From Promethearchaeati archaeon (GTDB taxonomy: Archaea; Asgardarchaeota; Heimdallarchaeia; Heimdallarchaeales; Heimdallarchaeaceae), in the NCBI GenBank assembly GCA_013166775.1, contig JABLTJ010000003.1, forward strand, positions 149,950 through 213,949: 64,000 bases of DNA. Reading direction: 5' to 3'. The translations under genes and the position numbers were made by a program. Below are positions 9,451 to 18,453 of the stretch, piece by piece; the first letter of the stretch is position 1; each line of letters starts with the position of its first letter. The notes under the pieces are model-generated. The model was not told the DNA's origin. It saw only the letters and a list, made by a program, of their open reading frames with translations, and ran no database searches.

Positions 9451-10624
9451 CTAAATAGAGCAATCACACTCTTTTGTAATTGAAAAAAGTAATTGAATAT
9501 GCAATAATTCAGCTTGTATTCCATTAGAAATCAATATTGCACCCTTACCAGTTGTTGGACTACTAATCATCATACATACTGCACCCAGTACATTTGTCCT
9601 AGGAAGGACAAAAAATATGCCGTTTTTATTTTCAAATAGAATCAAACCTAAGCCCTGCACAGTAAAACCAAACATTTTGATTGGATCTAAGCAAATTCTA
9701 ATGATATCATATGTTTGATTATTTTTTTTGATAAAATTTTCTCGTATTTCCCTTGATATGTTTTAATTAATTCCACAACAAACCTTGCTATACCAGAAGG
9801 AGTTGAAACTAATCCTCCATGACCAAAGACTCCTGAAATAAACCCTAAATCTGTTGCATTACCTTCGTTATCGTGATGAATATCATTCTCTTCCTTAATT
9901 CTTCAGATGGATGTTGGAAAAAACTATTTTACATCTCCAATGGAAGGAAAATCTCTTCTCTGATATAATCGGATAAGCTGTTTCCTGTAATATCTTGTAT
10001 TAATTTTTCAATTATTATATATGTTAAATTTGAGTACTGATGATTAGTTCCAGGTACAAAACAAACCTCAACGGGATCATTCAAAGTTGGTGATTCTCCT
10101 TTGAGAATTTGAATAAGAGTTGGATTTTTCCCTTTTTCACTAATGAACATTGAATCTGGTCTATTTATACCAGCTGTGTGAGTTAATAATTGTCTTAAGG
10201 TAATTTCTTTATCTTCAGTGAAGCTATTTTCTGGAATCTTCCAATCTTTAAGCTTAGTATTTACGTTTTCATCTAAATCAATCAATCCATTTGTAGCGAG
10301 TTGAAGAGCGGTAACTGCTATGATAGTTTTTGAAGTAGAACCTGCTTCAAATAAGGTATCAAATGAGATACTCTTATCTTCTCATGGATCTACAATTCCA
10401 TAGTTTTTTTCCCATTCTATCTTAGAATCGTTGATTAATGAAATACTCAAGCCTAGAACGTTATATGCTGCCAATAGATTTTGTAGGTTTGATTTTTCTT
10501 CCCAGTTAGGTGAAGGAATTCCTTCTTTAAAACTAGCTTGAGGAATAGATGATTCAATCCTTTTAATACGTTCTTGTATCTCATCTATTTGGTTTCCGTA
10601 AATATTTGTTTGATTTTTCTTCAT
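9451..10624 (-). pseudogene. Decayed serine hydrolase (class C beta-lactamase/PBP4-like family)
   Basis: Pieces of one protein lie in order on the minus strand. From 10624: an N-terminal part ending NYGIVDP, then an in-frame TGA at 10384-10382. The same frame continues with FEAGSTSKT, which holds the SxxK nucleophile motif, LTHTAGI and YSNLTYII (the YxN motif), and ends in a TAA at 9931-9929. Another frame then carries FGHGGLVSTPSGIARF, and a third carries SPTTGKGAILISNG near the C-terminus (74 codons, 9675-9451). At least two stops and two frame changes make this a pseudogene. An intact relative lies at 39409-40506. Confidence 0.85.
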
Positions 10625-10724
10625 TTGAATGCTTTCATTAATGATACTCTATGTTCAATTCTCATATGTAGATATTACTATATGCAAAATACAAAAGAGA
10701 ATTTGAGTTCATCTCTTCTTAAAA

Positions 10725-11846
10725 CTACTTCTTTTTTCCTACTTCTTTAAAACAATCTTGACAATAAATAGGTTTTCTAGCTTTTGGTTTGAAAGGAATC
10801 ATTATCTCCTTTTTACATGTTCTACAAGTTGTTGTATGCATTCTTTTGTTTGTTCTGTAAGGACCTTTTCTATCACCAAATCTTTCAACAACTTCATCAT
10901 TTTTGATTTGATTTTTCTCTCTTGCTGGTGTGGATTCGGTTTTTGGTTTTCTTGCTAGCTTGAATTCAGTTTTTGGTTTTTTACCTTGAAAACACTCTCT
11001 ACAGTATACTGGTTTGTCTCCTGTGGGTTTGAATGGAACCTGGGTTTCTTTCTTACATTTAGAGCATATAACTGTATGGAGTTGTTTAGATCTACCATCA
11101 GTTCTAGTTCTGCTTCTATCTTCATATCTTGATGATGATCTGTTTGAAGATCGATAATTTGGTTTAGTTCTAGATTGTCTATCTGAACTTCTTGAATCTT
11201 TATATCCATCTTGAGGTTTATGTTTCTGATAACACTCTCTACAATAGACTGGTTTAGCTCCTGTTGGTTTAAAAGGTACTTTAGTTTCTTTCTTACACTC
11301 ACTGCATGTTGTAGTATGTAATTCTCTTGTTCCTCTCTCTGAGTGTTTTCTGTTTCTGTCATCATATCTCCTAGATGACCTGTCAGAAGATCGATAATTT
11401 GGTTTATCTAAAGATCTACTGGCAGAACTTCTTAGTTGTTTGAAACTCTCTGGAGGTTTATGTTTCTGATAACATTCTCTACAGTAGACTGGTTTAACTC
11501 CCGTTGGTTTGAACGGTACTTTAGTTTCCTTCTTACACTCACTACATCTTGTAGTGTGGAGTTCTCTTGTTCCTCTATCCGAATGTCTTCTGTTTCCACC
11601 GTCATATCTGTTGGATGATCTGTCAGAAGATTTGTAATCTGTTTTACTCCTAGAACGACTAGAAGGACGTTTTCTTGATCTAACTACCCCTCTATCTCTA
11701 GAACGATTGTTTGGTTTAGCACCTGATTTAAATTTGGGTTTGTCTCTTGCTATAAAATTAGCTTTTGTCTTAGAACTTCCTCTGCTAGACATTTTTTTTG
11801 CTGATTTGAGATTTTGAGCGTTTCTTCCAGCTCTGTTATTTGACAT
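10725..11846 (-). CDS. Four-repeat CxxC-x17-CxxC zinc-ribbon protein with Arg/Ser-rich linkers
   Basis: 373 residues, strongly basic. Four zinc ribbons each have two CxxC knuckles 17 residues apart: Cys at 101/104 and 122/125, 181/184 and 202/205, 261/264 and 282/285, 341/344 and 362/365. The period is exactly 80 residues (240 bases). Each ribbon reads close to CKKETKVPFKPTG..PVYC. The first 90 residues and the linkers are low-complexity, rich in Arg, Ser, Asp and Tyr with RSSDRSS blocks, and are predicted to be disordered. The single ribbon is a known family (CxxC-x17-CxxC) in archaea and bacteria with no firm function. Nucleic-acid binding is a reasonable inference. The reverse-strand ORFs over this gene are shadows. 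Confidence 0.85.
   Translation of the reverse strand: MSNNRAGRNAQNLKSAKKMSSRGSSKTKANFIARDKPKFKSGAKPNNRSRDRGVVRSRKRPSSRSRSKTDYKSSDRSSNRYDGGNRRHSDRGTRELHTTRCSECKKETKVPFKPTGVKPVYCRECYQKHKPPESFKQLRSSASRSLDKPNYRSSDRSSRRYDDRNRKHSERGTRELHTTTCSECKKETKVPFKPTGAKPVYCRECYQKHKPQDGYKDSRSSDRQSRTKPNYRSSNRSSSRYEDRSRTRTDGRSKQLHTVICSKCKKETQVPFKPTGDKPVYCRECFQGKKPKTEFKLARKPKTESTPAREKNQIKNDEVVERFGDRKGPYRTNKRMHTTTCRTCKKEIMIPFKPKARKPIYCQDCFKEVGKKK
10886..11580 (-). repeat. Tandem 240-base coding repeats inside the zinc-ribbon gene
   Basis: The DNA of the zinc-ribbon gene repeats with a 240-base period. For example ACTTTAGTTTC(C/T)TTCTTACACTC recurs at about 11278 and 11518 on the + strand, and the flanking 'ACAGTAGACTGG' block recurs as well. 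The first three units are very similar, the fourth (3' end of gene) has diverged. This suggests unit duplication within the gene followed by divergence of the distal unit. Confidence 0.75.
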
Positions 11847-12121
11847 GAGTATTCACTTTTGTTGCAGTATATTGTATAATAGTAAATTCGAAAGATCTGT
11901 TCCAGAATTGAAAAAAGAATTCCAATCAACCTTCACACTTTAATACATATTGTTAATCCGATACTGCACTAAGCTCAAACCTTTTGCTTACTTTTAAATC
12001 CGACGATTTAAGTTCGGAATCTGATAAGTTGATTTCATCTTGACTTTTTTAAGTTGCTATTTTAATCTCAAAGTAAAATTATATGAAGATAAGTTTAAAA
12101 CTATGACATCTTTTTTTGCCT

Positions 12122-13048
12122 ATGAGTTTCAAGTTCAAAGATTACAAACATGAAGAAGATTTTACAAGAATAAGAGATTTTCTTATTCATTCTTATAAAA
12201 AAATTGGCAAACCTTCTAATTGGACTTTAGAGAGATGGAATTATGCTTTCTTCTTCATTCGTGATATGTTTGGAATAACCTTACAGGAATGGGAGAAATC
12301 TATCGGTATCTGGGAAGATGAGGGGGGTACAATAGTTTCTATAGTTAATGCTGAAGGATTAAACAGGGGAGAAGCTTTCTTCCAACTGAAACCAGAAGAT
12401 TATGATGTTTTGCTTTTGAAGGAAATGTTTACTTTTGCAGAAGAGAATCTAATTCTTGAGGATGATGACAAATACATCTTGAAACTACGAATTCGCGATA
12501 AAGATGTATCTATAGAGGAAATTGCGAAGGAGAGGGGATATTTCAAAAACGAGAAAGCATCGGAAACCACTTCTATAATCTCACTTGACAGAGATTTTTC
12601 TTATCCTGATCTCCCAGAAGGATATTCTATTAGAAGTATGGCGGATAAAAATGATGTAGAAAAACGAACCATTGTTTTTGCTAAAGCATTTGGAAATTAT
12701 GGTACAAAAGATGAGGTACAACCTAGTTCGTATCATGAACTTCAGAAAGCAATTGATTACAGAAAAGACCTAGATATATACATTGAATCTCCAGAAGGAG
12801 AATTTGTATCTTTTTGTTTAATTTGGTATGATGAGAAAAATAAAATTGGGATTTTGGAACCAGTAGGAACAGATCCTGACTATAGGCGAAAGGGTTTTGC
12901 TAAAGCAACTAACTATGAAGCAATTAAACGAGTAAAAGAGGAAGGAGCAGAAAAAGTCTATGTTGGTGATGGACAACAATTCTATATGTCAATAGGTTTC
13001 AAAAAGCAATCAGTCAGCAATATTTGGATTAAGGAGATAAAGAAGTAG
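12122..13048 (+). CDS. GNAT family N-acetyltransferase, two-domain type
   Basis: About 308 residues from the ATG at 12122; a TTG two codons upstream (12116) is possible but less likely. The C-terminal half is a clear GNAT domain: EPVGTDPDYRRKGFAKA contains the acetyl-CoA loop, followed by VYVGDGQQFYMSIGFKK, the family's final strand-helix. The N-terminal half (about 1-150) has the spacing of a degenerate second GNAT-like domain without the acetyl-CoA loop, an arrangement seen in large GNATs. The substrate is unknown. It is followed at 27 bases by the convergent DUF362 gene. Confidence 0.85.
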   Translation: MSFKFKDYKHEEDFTRIRDFLIHSYKKIGKPSNWTLERWNYAFFFIRDMFGITLQEWEKSIGIWEDEGGTIVSIVNAEGLNRGEAFFQLKPEDYDVLLLKEMFTFAEENLILEDDDKYILKLRIRDKDVSIEEIAKERGYFKNEKASETTSIISLDRDFSYPDLPEGYSIRSMADKNDVEKRTIVFAKAFGNYGTKDEVQPSSYHELQKAIDYRKDLDIYIESPEGEFVSFCLIWYDEKNKIGILEPVGTDPDYRRKGFAKATNYEAIKRVKEEGAEKVYVGDGQQFYMSIGFKKQSVSNIWIKEIKK

Positions 13049-13075
13049 AAGATAAAGGATTTCAATTTTTCATTT

Positions 13076-14698
13076 TCATTTATTGATTTTTCTCCTTTTT
13101 AGAATTCTAATGAAGACAAATGCACCAACAAACAGTGTTATTAAAGTAGCACCAAAAGAACCTATCCAGACCCATTGTCTTATTCCATGACCAGGTTCAA
13201 CGTCTAAAGTAAGATTCTCAACATAAACATTCATATTTAGTTCATCGGATGTAAGGTTATATCCTGCTCTAACTAGCTCGTCTTTTGATTTGTTTAACCA
13301 TATACCAAAAGCTTCTGTTAATCCTGTTGTGACAGAGCTGTCAGGATCTAATGAATATGAGTCAATATGACCAATCAGCTCAGATGTCTGAAGTAAAACA
13401 TTTTTAGCAGACCAGTAATCTAAAGCTACAGGATCAACACCTGCTATCAATATGTTAACTCTTGTTGCCATATTATAACTAGTTCCTGGTCCTACAGTAA
13501 CAGAAGATTCTGGATTCGCATTGACCCATATTGCATCAATTATGTTGAGTGTTGGAAGACCACACTCTACCATTAACGTACCCATTCCACCTGTAGCTAC
13601 TTTATCATGACCGTTTGCTAGAGCTTCTGTTTGAACCCCCATATAATTTTTCAGAGTAGCAGTTACTCCATAAATACTATGAGATTTCAAAACTGGTAAG
13701 TTGATTACCTTAAGATTATGTATGTATTCTGCATCATTCCAGATACCTTGTTTGAAACTTATTTTTGTACCATAATCAGTCTCGAATTTAGGATAAGAAA
13801 CATATATCTCTGTTTCTGGATCTTCATCATCATAAACAATATATCCATTTTCCATATCTCCTTCTGAATACTCTTGAACTTCATTTCCTCGAATGTTATC
13901 CCATAAAAATGTAGAAACATCATAAGTTAGAGCAAAACTATCAACAACTTCTTGAGCTGATTGTTCCTTATCTTCAGAATTGGTTTTGCCAAAGTTCATA
14001 CTCCCTCTCCCTTGACCATTGTCTGCAACTACTATTTCTCCATCAAAACCATCAGGATGATCAATGATAGCTTGAATGAGTTCTTTCAAGAAATCAGTAT
14101 TCGTTCCCCCACGCTGAGACCATTGACAATTTGTCTTCAATAAAACAACATCTGTTGCTGAAATCAATCCATCTGGTCCTTGATTTACTCCTGAAATTGT
14201 TGATTGATAAAATGAGAAATTTTGCGATCCCATCAGATTAATTAAATCAGTAACATGAGCCACTTCTGGACCATTTACAACAAATATCTCTGAAACAGTT
14301 TCTGATTCAGAAGCTCTAGGCAGTATTTCTAAAGTAACCTCCTGGGGTGAGAATGCAGAATTCAGTATTACTCCAGTTGAAACTGTTGATACGGTTAGCA
14401 TAATAATAATAGCTGCTTTGCCATATGAAAACCAAGTTTTTACTTTCAACCAAATAATGCTTAGTGAAAAAAGTGGGATGATTGCACCAATGCTTATTGA
14501 AACATTCTTTAGAGCATCTTGTTGACAAGGATAAATAATACGACGTGGTTTGGTTCCAGTACGGAAAATAAACCAAAGTAGATTGAGAAGACCGAAAATT
14601 AGTAGATTTTTCCGATATTTTTTCTTCTTTGAGAGGTTATCTTCAAGGTGAAGGTCAAAACTAGGGATTTTCATCGATAAAATGAGTTGTATAAACAT
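13076..14698 (-). CDS. DUF362-domain membrane protein
   Basis: 540 residues. Three hydrophobic segments lie in the first 115 residues (about 30-46, 68-86, 92-112), followed by a DUF362 domain of about 350 residues. The domain signatures are LKTNCQWSQRGGTN and NLPVLKSHSIYGVTATLKNYMG. A C-terminal helix near 512-533 is followed by RRKINK. Most DUF362 proteins are cytoplasmic and many carry a ferredoxin domain; this one has none and is held in the membrane, probably with the domain outside. The function of DUF362 is not established. Downstream on the same strand there is only an unrelated convergent gene. Confidence 0.82.
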   Translation of the reverse strand: MFIQLILSMKIPSFDLHLEDNLSKKKKYRKNLLIFGLLNLLWFIFRTGTKPRRIIYPCQQDALKNVSISIGAIIPLFSLSIIWLKVKTWFSYGKAAIIIMLTVSTVSTGVILNSAFSPQEVTLEILPRASESETVSEIFVVNGPEVAHVTDLINLMGSQNFSFYQSTISGVNQGPDGLISATDVVLLKTNCQWSQRGGTNTDFLKELIQAIIDHPDGFDGEIVVADNGQGRGSMNFGKTNSEDKEQSAQEVVDSFALTYDVSTFLWDNIRGNEVQEYSEGDMENGYIVYDDEDPETEIYVSYPKFETDYGTKISFKQGIWNDAEYIHNLKVINLPVLKSHSIYGVTATLKNYMGVQTEALANGHDKVATGGMGTLMVECGLPTLNIIDAIWVNANPESSVTVGPGTSYNMATRVNILIAGVDPVALDYWSAKNVLLQTSELIGHIDSYSLDPDSSVTTGLTEAFGIWLNKSKDELVRAGYNLTSDELNMNVYVENLTLDVEPGHGIRQWVWIGSFGATLITLFVGAFVFIRILKRRKINK

Positions 14699-14771
14699 TT
14701 CTAAATGTTTTGCTGTGCAAATTTATGCACAATCAAGGAAAAAAAAGAAAAGAATAGAATTGGAATGAATC

Positions 14772-15890
14772 TCAAAATGCTATTCTCTTATCTGGGAAAG
14801 TAACTTCATATTTATGCTTCTTAGTTTCATCATCTAATGAAAACAAGTACCAATCATTGTGAGTGGGTGGTCCAAAACAAACCTCGATTTCTTTTTCCAT
14901 AACATCGAAGATAACAGACCATAAAGTTCCAAAATTATCTGTATACCAGTGACAGGTTAATCCATCAGGAAATTCTTTAGATAAAATGTCTCTAAAATTA
15001 TTCTTAGTTAATTTTGGAGAATTGTTTTTGAAAGCTGTTTCTATTATCTTATACCTTTGTTTTGAATTAGGTAGGAGCCAAGGATTGTTGTATTTGTTGT
15101 TTTCCTCGTTTTCTTCGAGATTATAATGATTCGTTGAAATAATGTATTTTTTATCGGAATCATTATCGAATTTCCGCTTATTGAAAATACTGTCTAGACT
15201 TTCAAGATATGCTGCATTTCCTTTATTGTCTGTCAAGATGAAGTTATTTGTCCCTTCAATAGGAATGCTTTCAAGTCTGTCCAAAGCTTCACTAACATTC
15301 TTACAATTATCTAGTAAAACTCGAACTGCTAAAGCCCAGTTAACTCCTTTATTCTTTCTAGGAGCACCCCATGCACCTCCAGAAGAAGCAGTTACACAGA
15401 GACCTTCCTCATTCAATCCTTCGAAGCGACCAAAAATCATTCCTGCGAAGCCCAGGTGTTTGTATTTTCCTTTAGCTTTTGTGGTTCGAAGTTGTAAATC
15501 TTCTTCTAAATGATTCCATTCATAGCTTCTACCTGCAAATGTGTGACCATTCTCTGTGAAAGGAGGAAGTGCAACCATTTGACTGCAGTTATTCTGTATT
15601 GAAGTTGGGAAATCATAAATACATATTCTTTCCAAATCCACTCCAAGAACCTCAGCAAATCCCTGTGTTTCATCACTAAAACCTGGACAATGTTCATCAA
15701 AGAAATCATATACATCCTCGAAATTTGAAAATAACGACTTTTTCGCATCGAATTTTCCTGACGTATAAAATTTGGTCATGTGATCATATTTTTTAATAAT
15801 CTCACCTTGTTTTTTTCCTATTTCATAGTGAGTACCTACTAGATTGTGGTGCTCAAAGATAGTTTTGTTTATTGTGTATTTTTCATTCAT
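14772..15890 (-). CDS. C45-type Ntn hydrolase (acyl-CoA:6-APA acyltransferase-like)
   Basis: 372 residues without a signal peptide. The probable autoprocessing nucleophile is Cys102 in NNCSQMVA, followed by GHTFAGRSYEW (115-125) and GFAGMIFGRFEGLNEEGLCV, which match the penicillin acyltransferase/C45 family. These proteins usually cut themselves before the Cys to expose an N-terminal nucleophile and hydrolyse amides of small molecules. A preceding propeptide of about 101 residues fits. The substrate is unknown. A second, membrane-anchored Ntn-type protein is at 34565. The gene begins about 50 bases downstream of a TATA-like TTTATATCG on the minus strand. Confidence 0.85.
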   Translation of the reverse strand: MNEKYTINKTIFEHHNLVGTHYEIGKKQGEIIKKYDHMTKFYTSGKFDAKKSLFSNFEDVYDFFDEHCPGFSDETQGFAEVLGVDLERICIYDFPTSIQNNCSQMVALPPFTENGHTFAGRSYEWNHLEEDLQLRTTKAKGKYKHLGFAGMIFGRFEGLNEEGLCVTASSGGAWGAPRKNKGVNWALAVRVLLDNCKNVSEALDRLESIPIEGTNNFILTDNKGNAAYLESLDSIFNKRKFDNDSDKKYIISTNHYNLEENEENNKYNNPWLLPNSKQRYKIIETAFKNNSPKLTKNNFRDILSKEFPDGLTCHWYTDNFGTLWSVIFDVMEKEIEVCFGPPTHNDWYLFSLDDETKKHKYEVTFPDKRIAF

Positions 15891-16214
15891 TTTTGAACCT
15901 CTCTTGATTCTAATAAAAACAGGAGTTTTGGACGTTTATATCGTTTGGTGTCCTATTTTTAATTTCATTCAGAGAGATTTAAATTGTTATTTAATACGCC
16001 TTACATTTTCTCGATTTTTCGTGTGAAAAAATTGTCACATTTATTTAATTTCATCTACAGAAATTTACATTGAATTTAAATATGCCTTACTTGAAAATAT
16101 AGGGCCCAGAGAGATTTCTATTTAAACGATTATTGAAAGTTTACGAATTTCTCTCACATTTTGAATACTATTTTTTCAGTTTCAAATGCAGAAATCAATG
16201 CATGTAAGATTTGT
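15891..16214. other. AT-rich intergenic region, no gene seen
   Basis: About 320 bases between the C45 gene and the large surface-protein gene. It holds T-tracts and two loosely similar blocks (CAGAGAGATTT near 15968 and 16108; ATACGCCTTAC / ATATGCCTTAC near 15996 and 16080). I see no open frame, RNA gene or clear hairpin. Confidence 0.5.
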
Positions 16215-16220
16215 GATTTG

Positions 16221-16240
16221 TTTTTTAAAAAAAAAAGAAA
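16221..16240 (-). terminator. T-rich terminator after the surface-protein gene
   Basis: Read on the minus strand, a run TTTCTTTTTTTTTT begins about 10 bases after the stop of the 16251-18293 gene. Archaeal transcription commonly ends at such T-tracts without a hairpin, and no stem is seen here. Confidence 0.5.
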
Positions 16241-16250
16241 ATGGTTTTTG

Positions 16251-18293
16251 TTACTTGTTATTTTTCTTCTTTTTAGATACAAGGAAATGTGTTGTTAGGA
16301 TAAGTATCGGTAGGAATATGAAATAATGAATTGATCCAAACTCTGGAACAACTGGATTGACAGTTACAGTCACAGCATCTTGTGCAGTATTTCCTGCAAG
16401 ATCAGTAACTACTATCAAATAAACGTATGTTCCTTCAGCTAAACCATCAACAGTTATTTCTATTGGAGTATCAGAGTTCCACGTATCAGTATAGTCCTCT
16501 ACACTGTCTATATAGATGGTATAAGTTCCTGGATGCGTATCTGTAACATCCCAGCTTATGATATTACCTGTTTCTCCTATAATATAATCAAAATCTGCAA
16601 CATCGGACACATAGGGATTGCGAAAATCAATGGTTGTTTCTATAAGATTTACTTCCATTTGACCAGGTACTTTAAAGTAATACATGATATTTGAGCCTTG
16701 TTCACTATATATAACAGTTGTAGTATCCATATACTGTAATGTCCAGATATCTGTATAGCTCCAGGATTTACTTCCGTTAACCGCCAGAATTTCAAACCAT
16801 TCAGTCATCACTGTTTTATCTCCAACTTGGGGGTTAGGTAATAAGCCAATGAAGGGGAAGAAATGTTTTGATAGAAATTGAGTTGTTGAATCTACTGAAA
16901 CATAACCATTTAGCACATTAATCACAATATTATATTCTAGATGCATAGGAACAACATCATATATATGCATAATAACTGCAGTGTTCATTTCAAAAGGAGA
17001 AAGCCAATTAGTAAATGTACAGTTATAATCAATTTCTTGTGCCTCAGTTAAAATATCATATTTATAATTTAAAATGTCACCTTCCTTGAGATCAACCATA
17101 GGAATAACGTTAATAGAATTAATATCAACAGAATCAGAAGCAGTAGACATATCAAGCCAGTAAGCTTCTAATTCGATAGTATTTGTTCCATTTCCAAAAA
17201 CAGGGACAAAAAATTCTGATTGGAAAGGTGGACCACCATCTACAATAAATGTTGTTATAAGAACTGTATTGACATTTACTTCAATGTAATTTAAGTTAAG
17301 TATATCATTTGCATCGCAACTAACGAGAACCAATCCTCCTTCAATAGTTTCACTATCAGAAGGAGAGAGGATGTCAATTGCATGAACAATCGGATCTAGA
17401 TAGAGATCCAACTGTTCTGTGTCTCCATCAGTTACAATCGTTACAGTATCTTCTTCCGTTTCATAACCAGTCATTGAAGCTTCAACATAATATGTGTCAG
17501 CACCAAATCCTGAGAAAATGTAGTATCCATCGCTAGCTGTAAAATAGACATCTATTTGGTCATCATATTCGGTGAGTAAACGAACCCATGCTCCTTCTAT
17601 AGGATCTGAAGTACCAAAAGTATAGATATAACCTTCAATTTCACTGGTTCCAACAACATAACCAGGATTGAGATAGAGATCCAACTGTTCTGTATCTCCA
17701 TCAGTTACAATCGTAACATAATCACTGTTCGAAAAATACTCCAGCATAGATCCTTCAACATAATATGTACCAGCACCGAGCTCGATGAATGAGTAGAGAC
17801 CATCACTATCTGTAAGTCCTTCTGTTATAAAATAACCTACATCATTGGATAATTGAACTACTGCTCCTTCTATCGGATTTGAAGTGGCAAAATCATAGAT
17901 GTAAACATTAATGGAACCGGTTCCTGGTGTGTAAACTAGATCAAGGTAGAACTCGATAATTTCATCTCCATCATCAATAATTGAAACAGGTGCGGAATCA
18001 TAATAATAACCATCAGCGTAAACTTCAACATAGTAATCGCCATCACTTAGAGCGGTGAATTCGAAGAATCCATCAATATCAGTAATACCTTCAGAAATAT
18101 ACATCATGAAATCCTCATAGAGTATAACAGATGCTCCTTCTATAGGATCACTAGTAAGTGAATCATAGACATAGACTTCGATGGAAGCTGATTGAGCCTT
18201 CACTAATAAAGAAGGGGAAAACATTGTTGCCATTATTCCAAGTAACAAAATAGATAAAATAAATCCAAAAAGGAATTTTTTACTTTTATTCAT
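16251..18293 (-). CDS. Large surface protein with three carboxypeptidase-regulatory-like domains and PEF-like C-terminus
   Basis: 680 residues. A signal peptide (about 1-35) is followed by three beta-sandwich repeats of about 90 residues, each with a SDPIEGA / DGxYxF / YYVE pattern (about 37-126, 127-215, 216-300). Units 2 and 3 share almost identical DNA (17398-17445 and 17672-17720), so the duplication is recent. After these come an Ig-like stretch (about 305-390), a middle region, and another Ig-like part ending VTVTVNP. The tail is VPEFG, a hydrophobic helix, then KKKKNNK. This resembles archaeal PEF-CTERM-type sorting tails. Likely a cell-surface adhesin or coat protein; no catalytic residues are apparent. 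Confidence 0.82.
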   Translation of the reverse strand: MNKSKKFLFGFILSILLLGIMATMFSPSLLVKAQSASIEVYVYDSLTSDPIEGASVILYEDFMMYISEGITDIDGFFEFTALSDGDYYVEVYADGYYYDSAPVSIIDDGDEIIEFYLDLVYTPGTGSINVYIYDFATSNPIEGAVVQLSNDVGYFITEGLTDSDGLYSFIELGAGTYYVEGSMLEYFSNSDYVTIVTDGDTEQLDLYLNPGYVVGTSEIEGYIYTFGTSDPIEGAWVRLLTEYDDQIDVYFTASDGYYIFSGFGADTYYVEASMTGYETEEDTVTIVTDGDTEQLDLYLDPIVHAIDILSPSDSETIEGGLVLVSCDANDILNLNYIEVNVNTVLITTFIVDGGPPFQSEFFVPVFGNGTNTIELEAYWLDMSTASDSVDINSINVIPMVDLKEGDILNYKYDILTEAQEIDYNCTFTNWLSPFEMNTAVIMHIYDVVPMHLEYNIVINVLNGYVSVDSTTQFLSKHFFPFIGLLPNPQVGDKTVMTEWFEILAVNGSKSWSYTDIWTLQYMDTTTVIYSEQGSNIMYYFKVPGQMEVNLIETTIDFRNPYVSDVADFDYIIGETGNIISWDVTDTHPGTYTIYIDSVEDYTDTWNSDTPIEITVDGLAEGTYVYLIVVTDLAGNTAQDAVTVTVNPVVPEFGSIHYFIFLPILILTTHFLVSKKKKNNK
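17398..17720. repeat. Near-identical 48-base DNA blocks in the surface-protein gene
   Basis: AGATAGAGATCCAACTGT.CTGT(G/A)TCTCCATCAGTTACAATCGT occurs at about 17398-17445 and again at 17672-17720, one repeat unit apart. It encodes the same DGDTEQLDLYL turn in adjacent domains. It marks a recent duplication or gene conversion within the gene. Confidence 0.8.
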
Positions 18294-18453
18294 TTCAATA
18301 ACATCATTGTTATTTTGATAAATTTACAAAAAAATTCATCGATAAACAGTTTATATGTTGTTGATAAAGGTTTCTCCTAATATTATATACTAACATACAC
18401 TTATTGTACGAATCTTTTATTTATATTAACTATTTGTAAATTAAATAGATTTT

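Noticed and set aside
10382..10384. TGA in the beta-lactamase-like gene as a selenocysteine or recoded codon
   Set aside because: The frame is broken again downstream by TAA and frameshifts, and no catalytic Cys/Sec is expected at this place. Simple decay explains it.
10955..11365. A 136-codon minus-strand frame (and + strand frames) inside the zinc-ribbon gene
   Set aside because: They are other-register readings of a repetitive coding sequence; the main frame has the conserved Cys pattern.
10886..11580. CRISPR array suggested by regular repeats
   Set aside because: The period is 240 bases, the units are coding and there are no short palindromic repeats with spacers.
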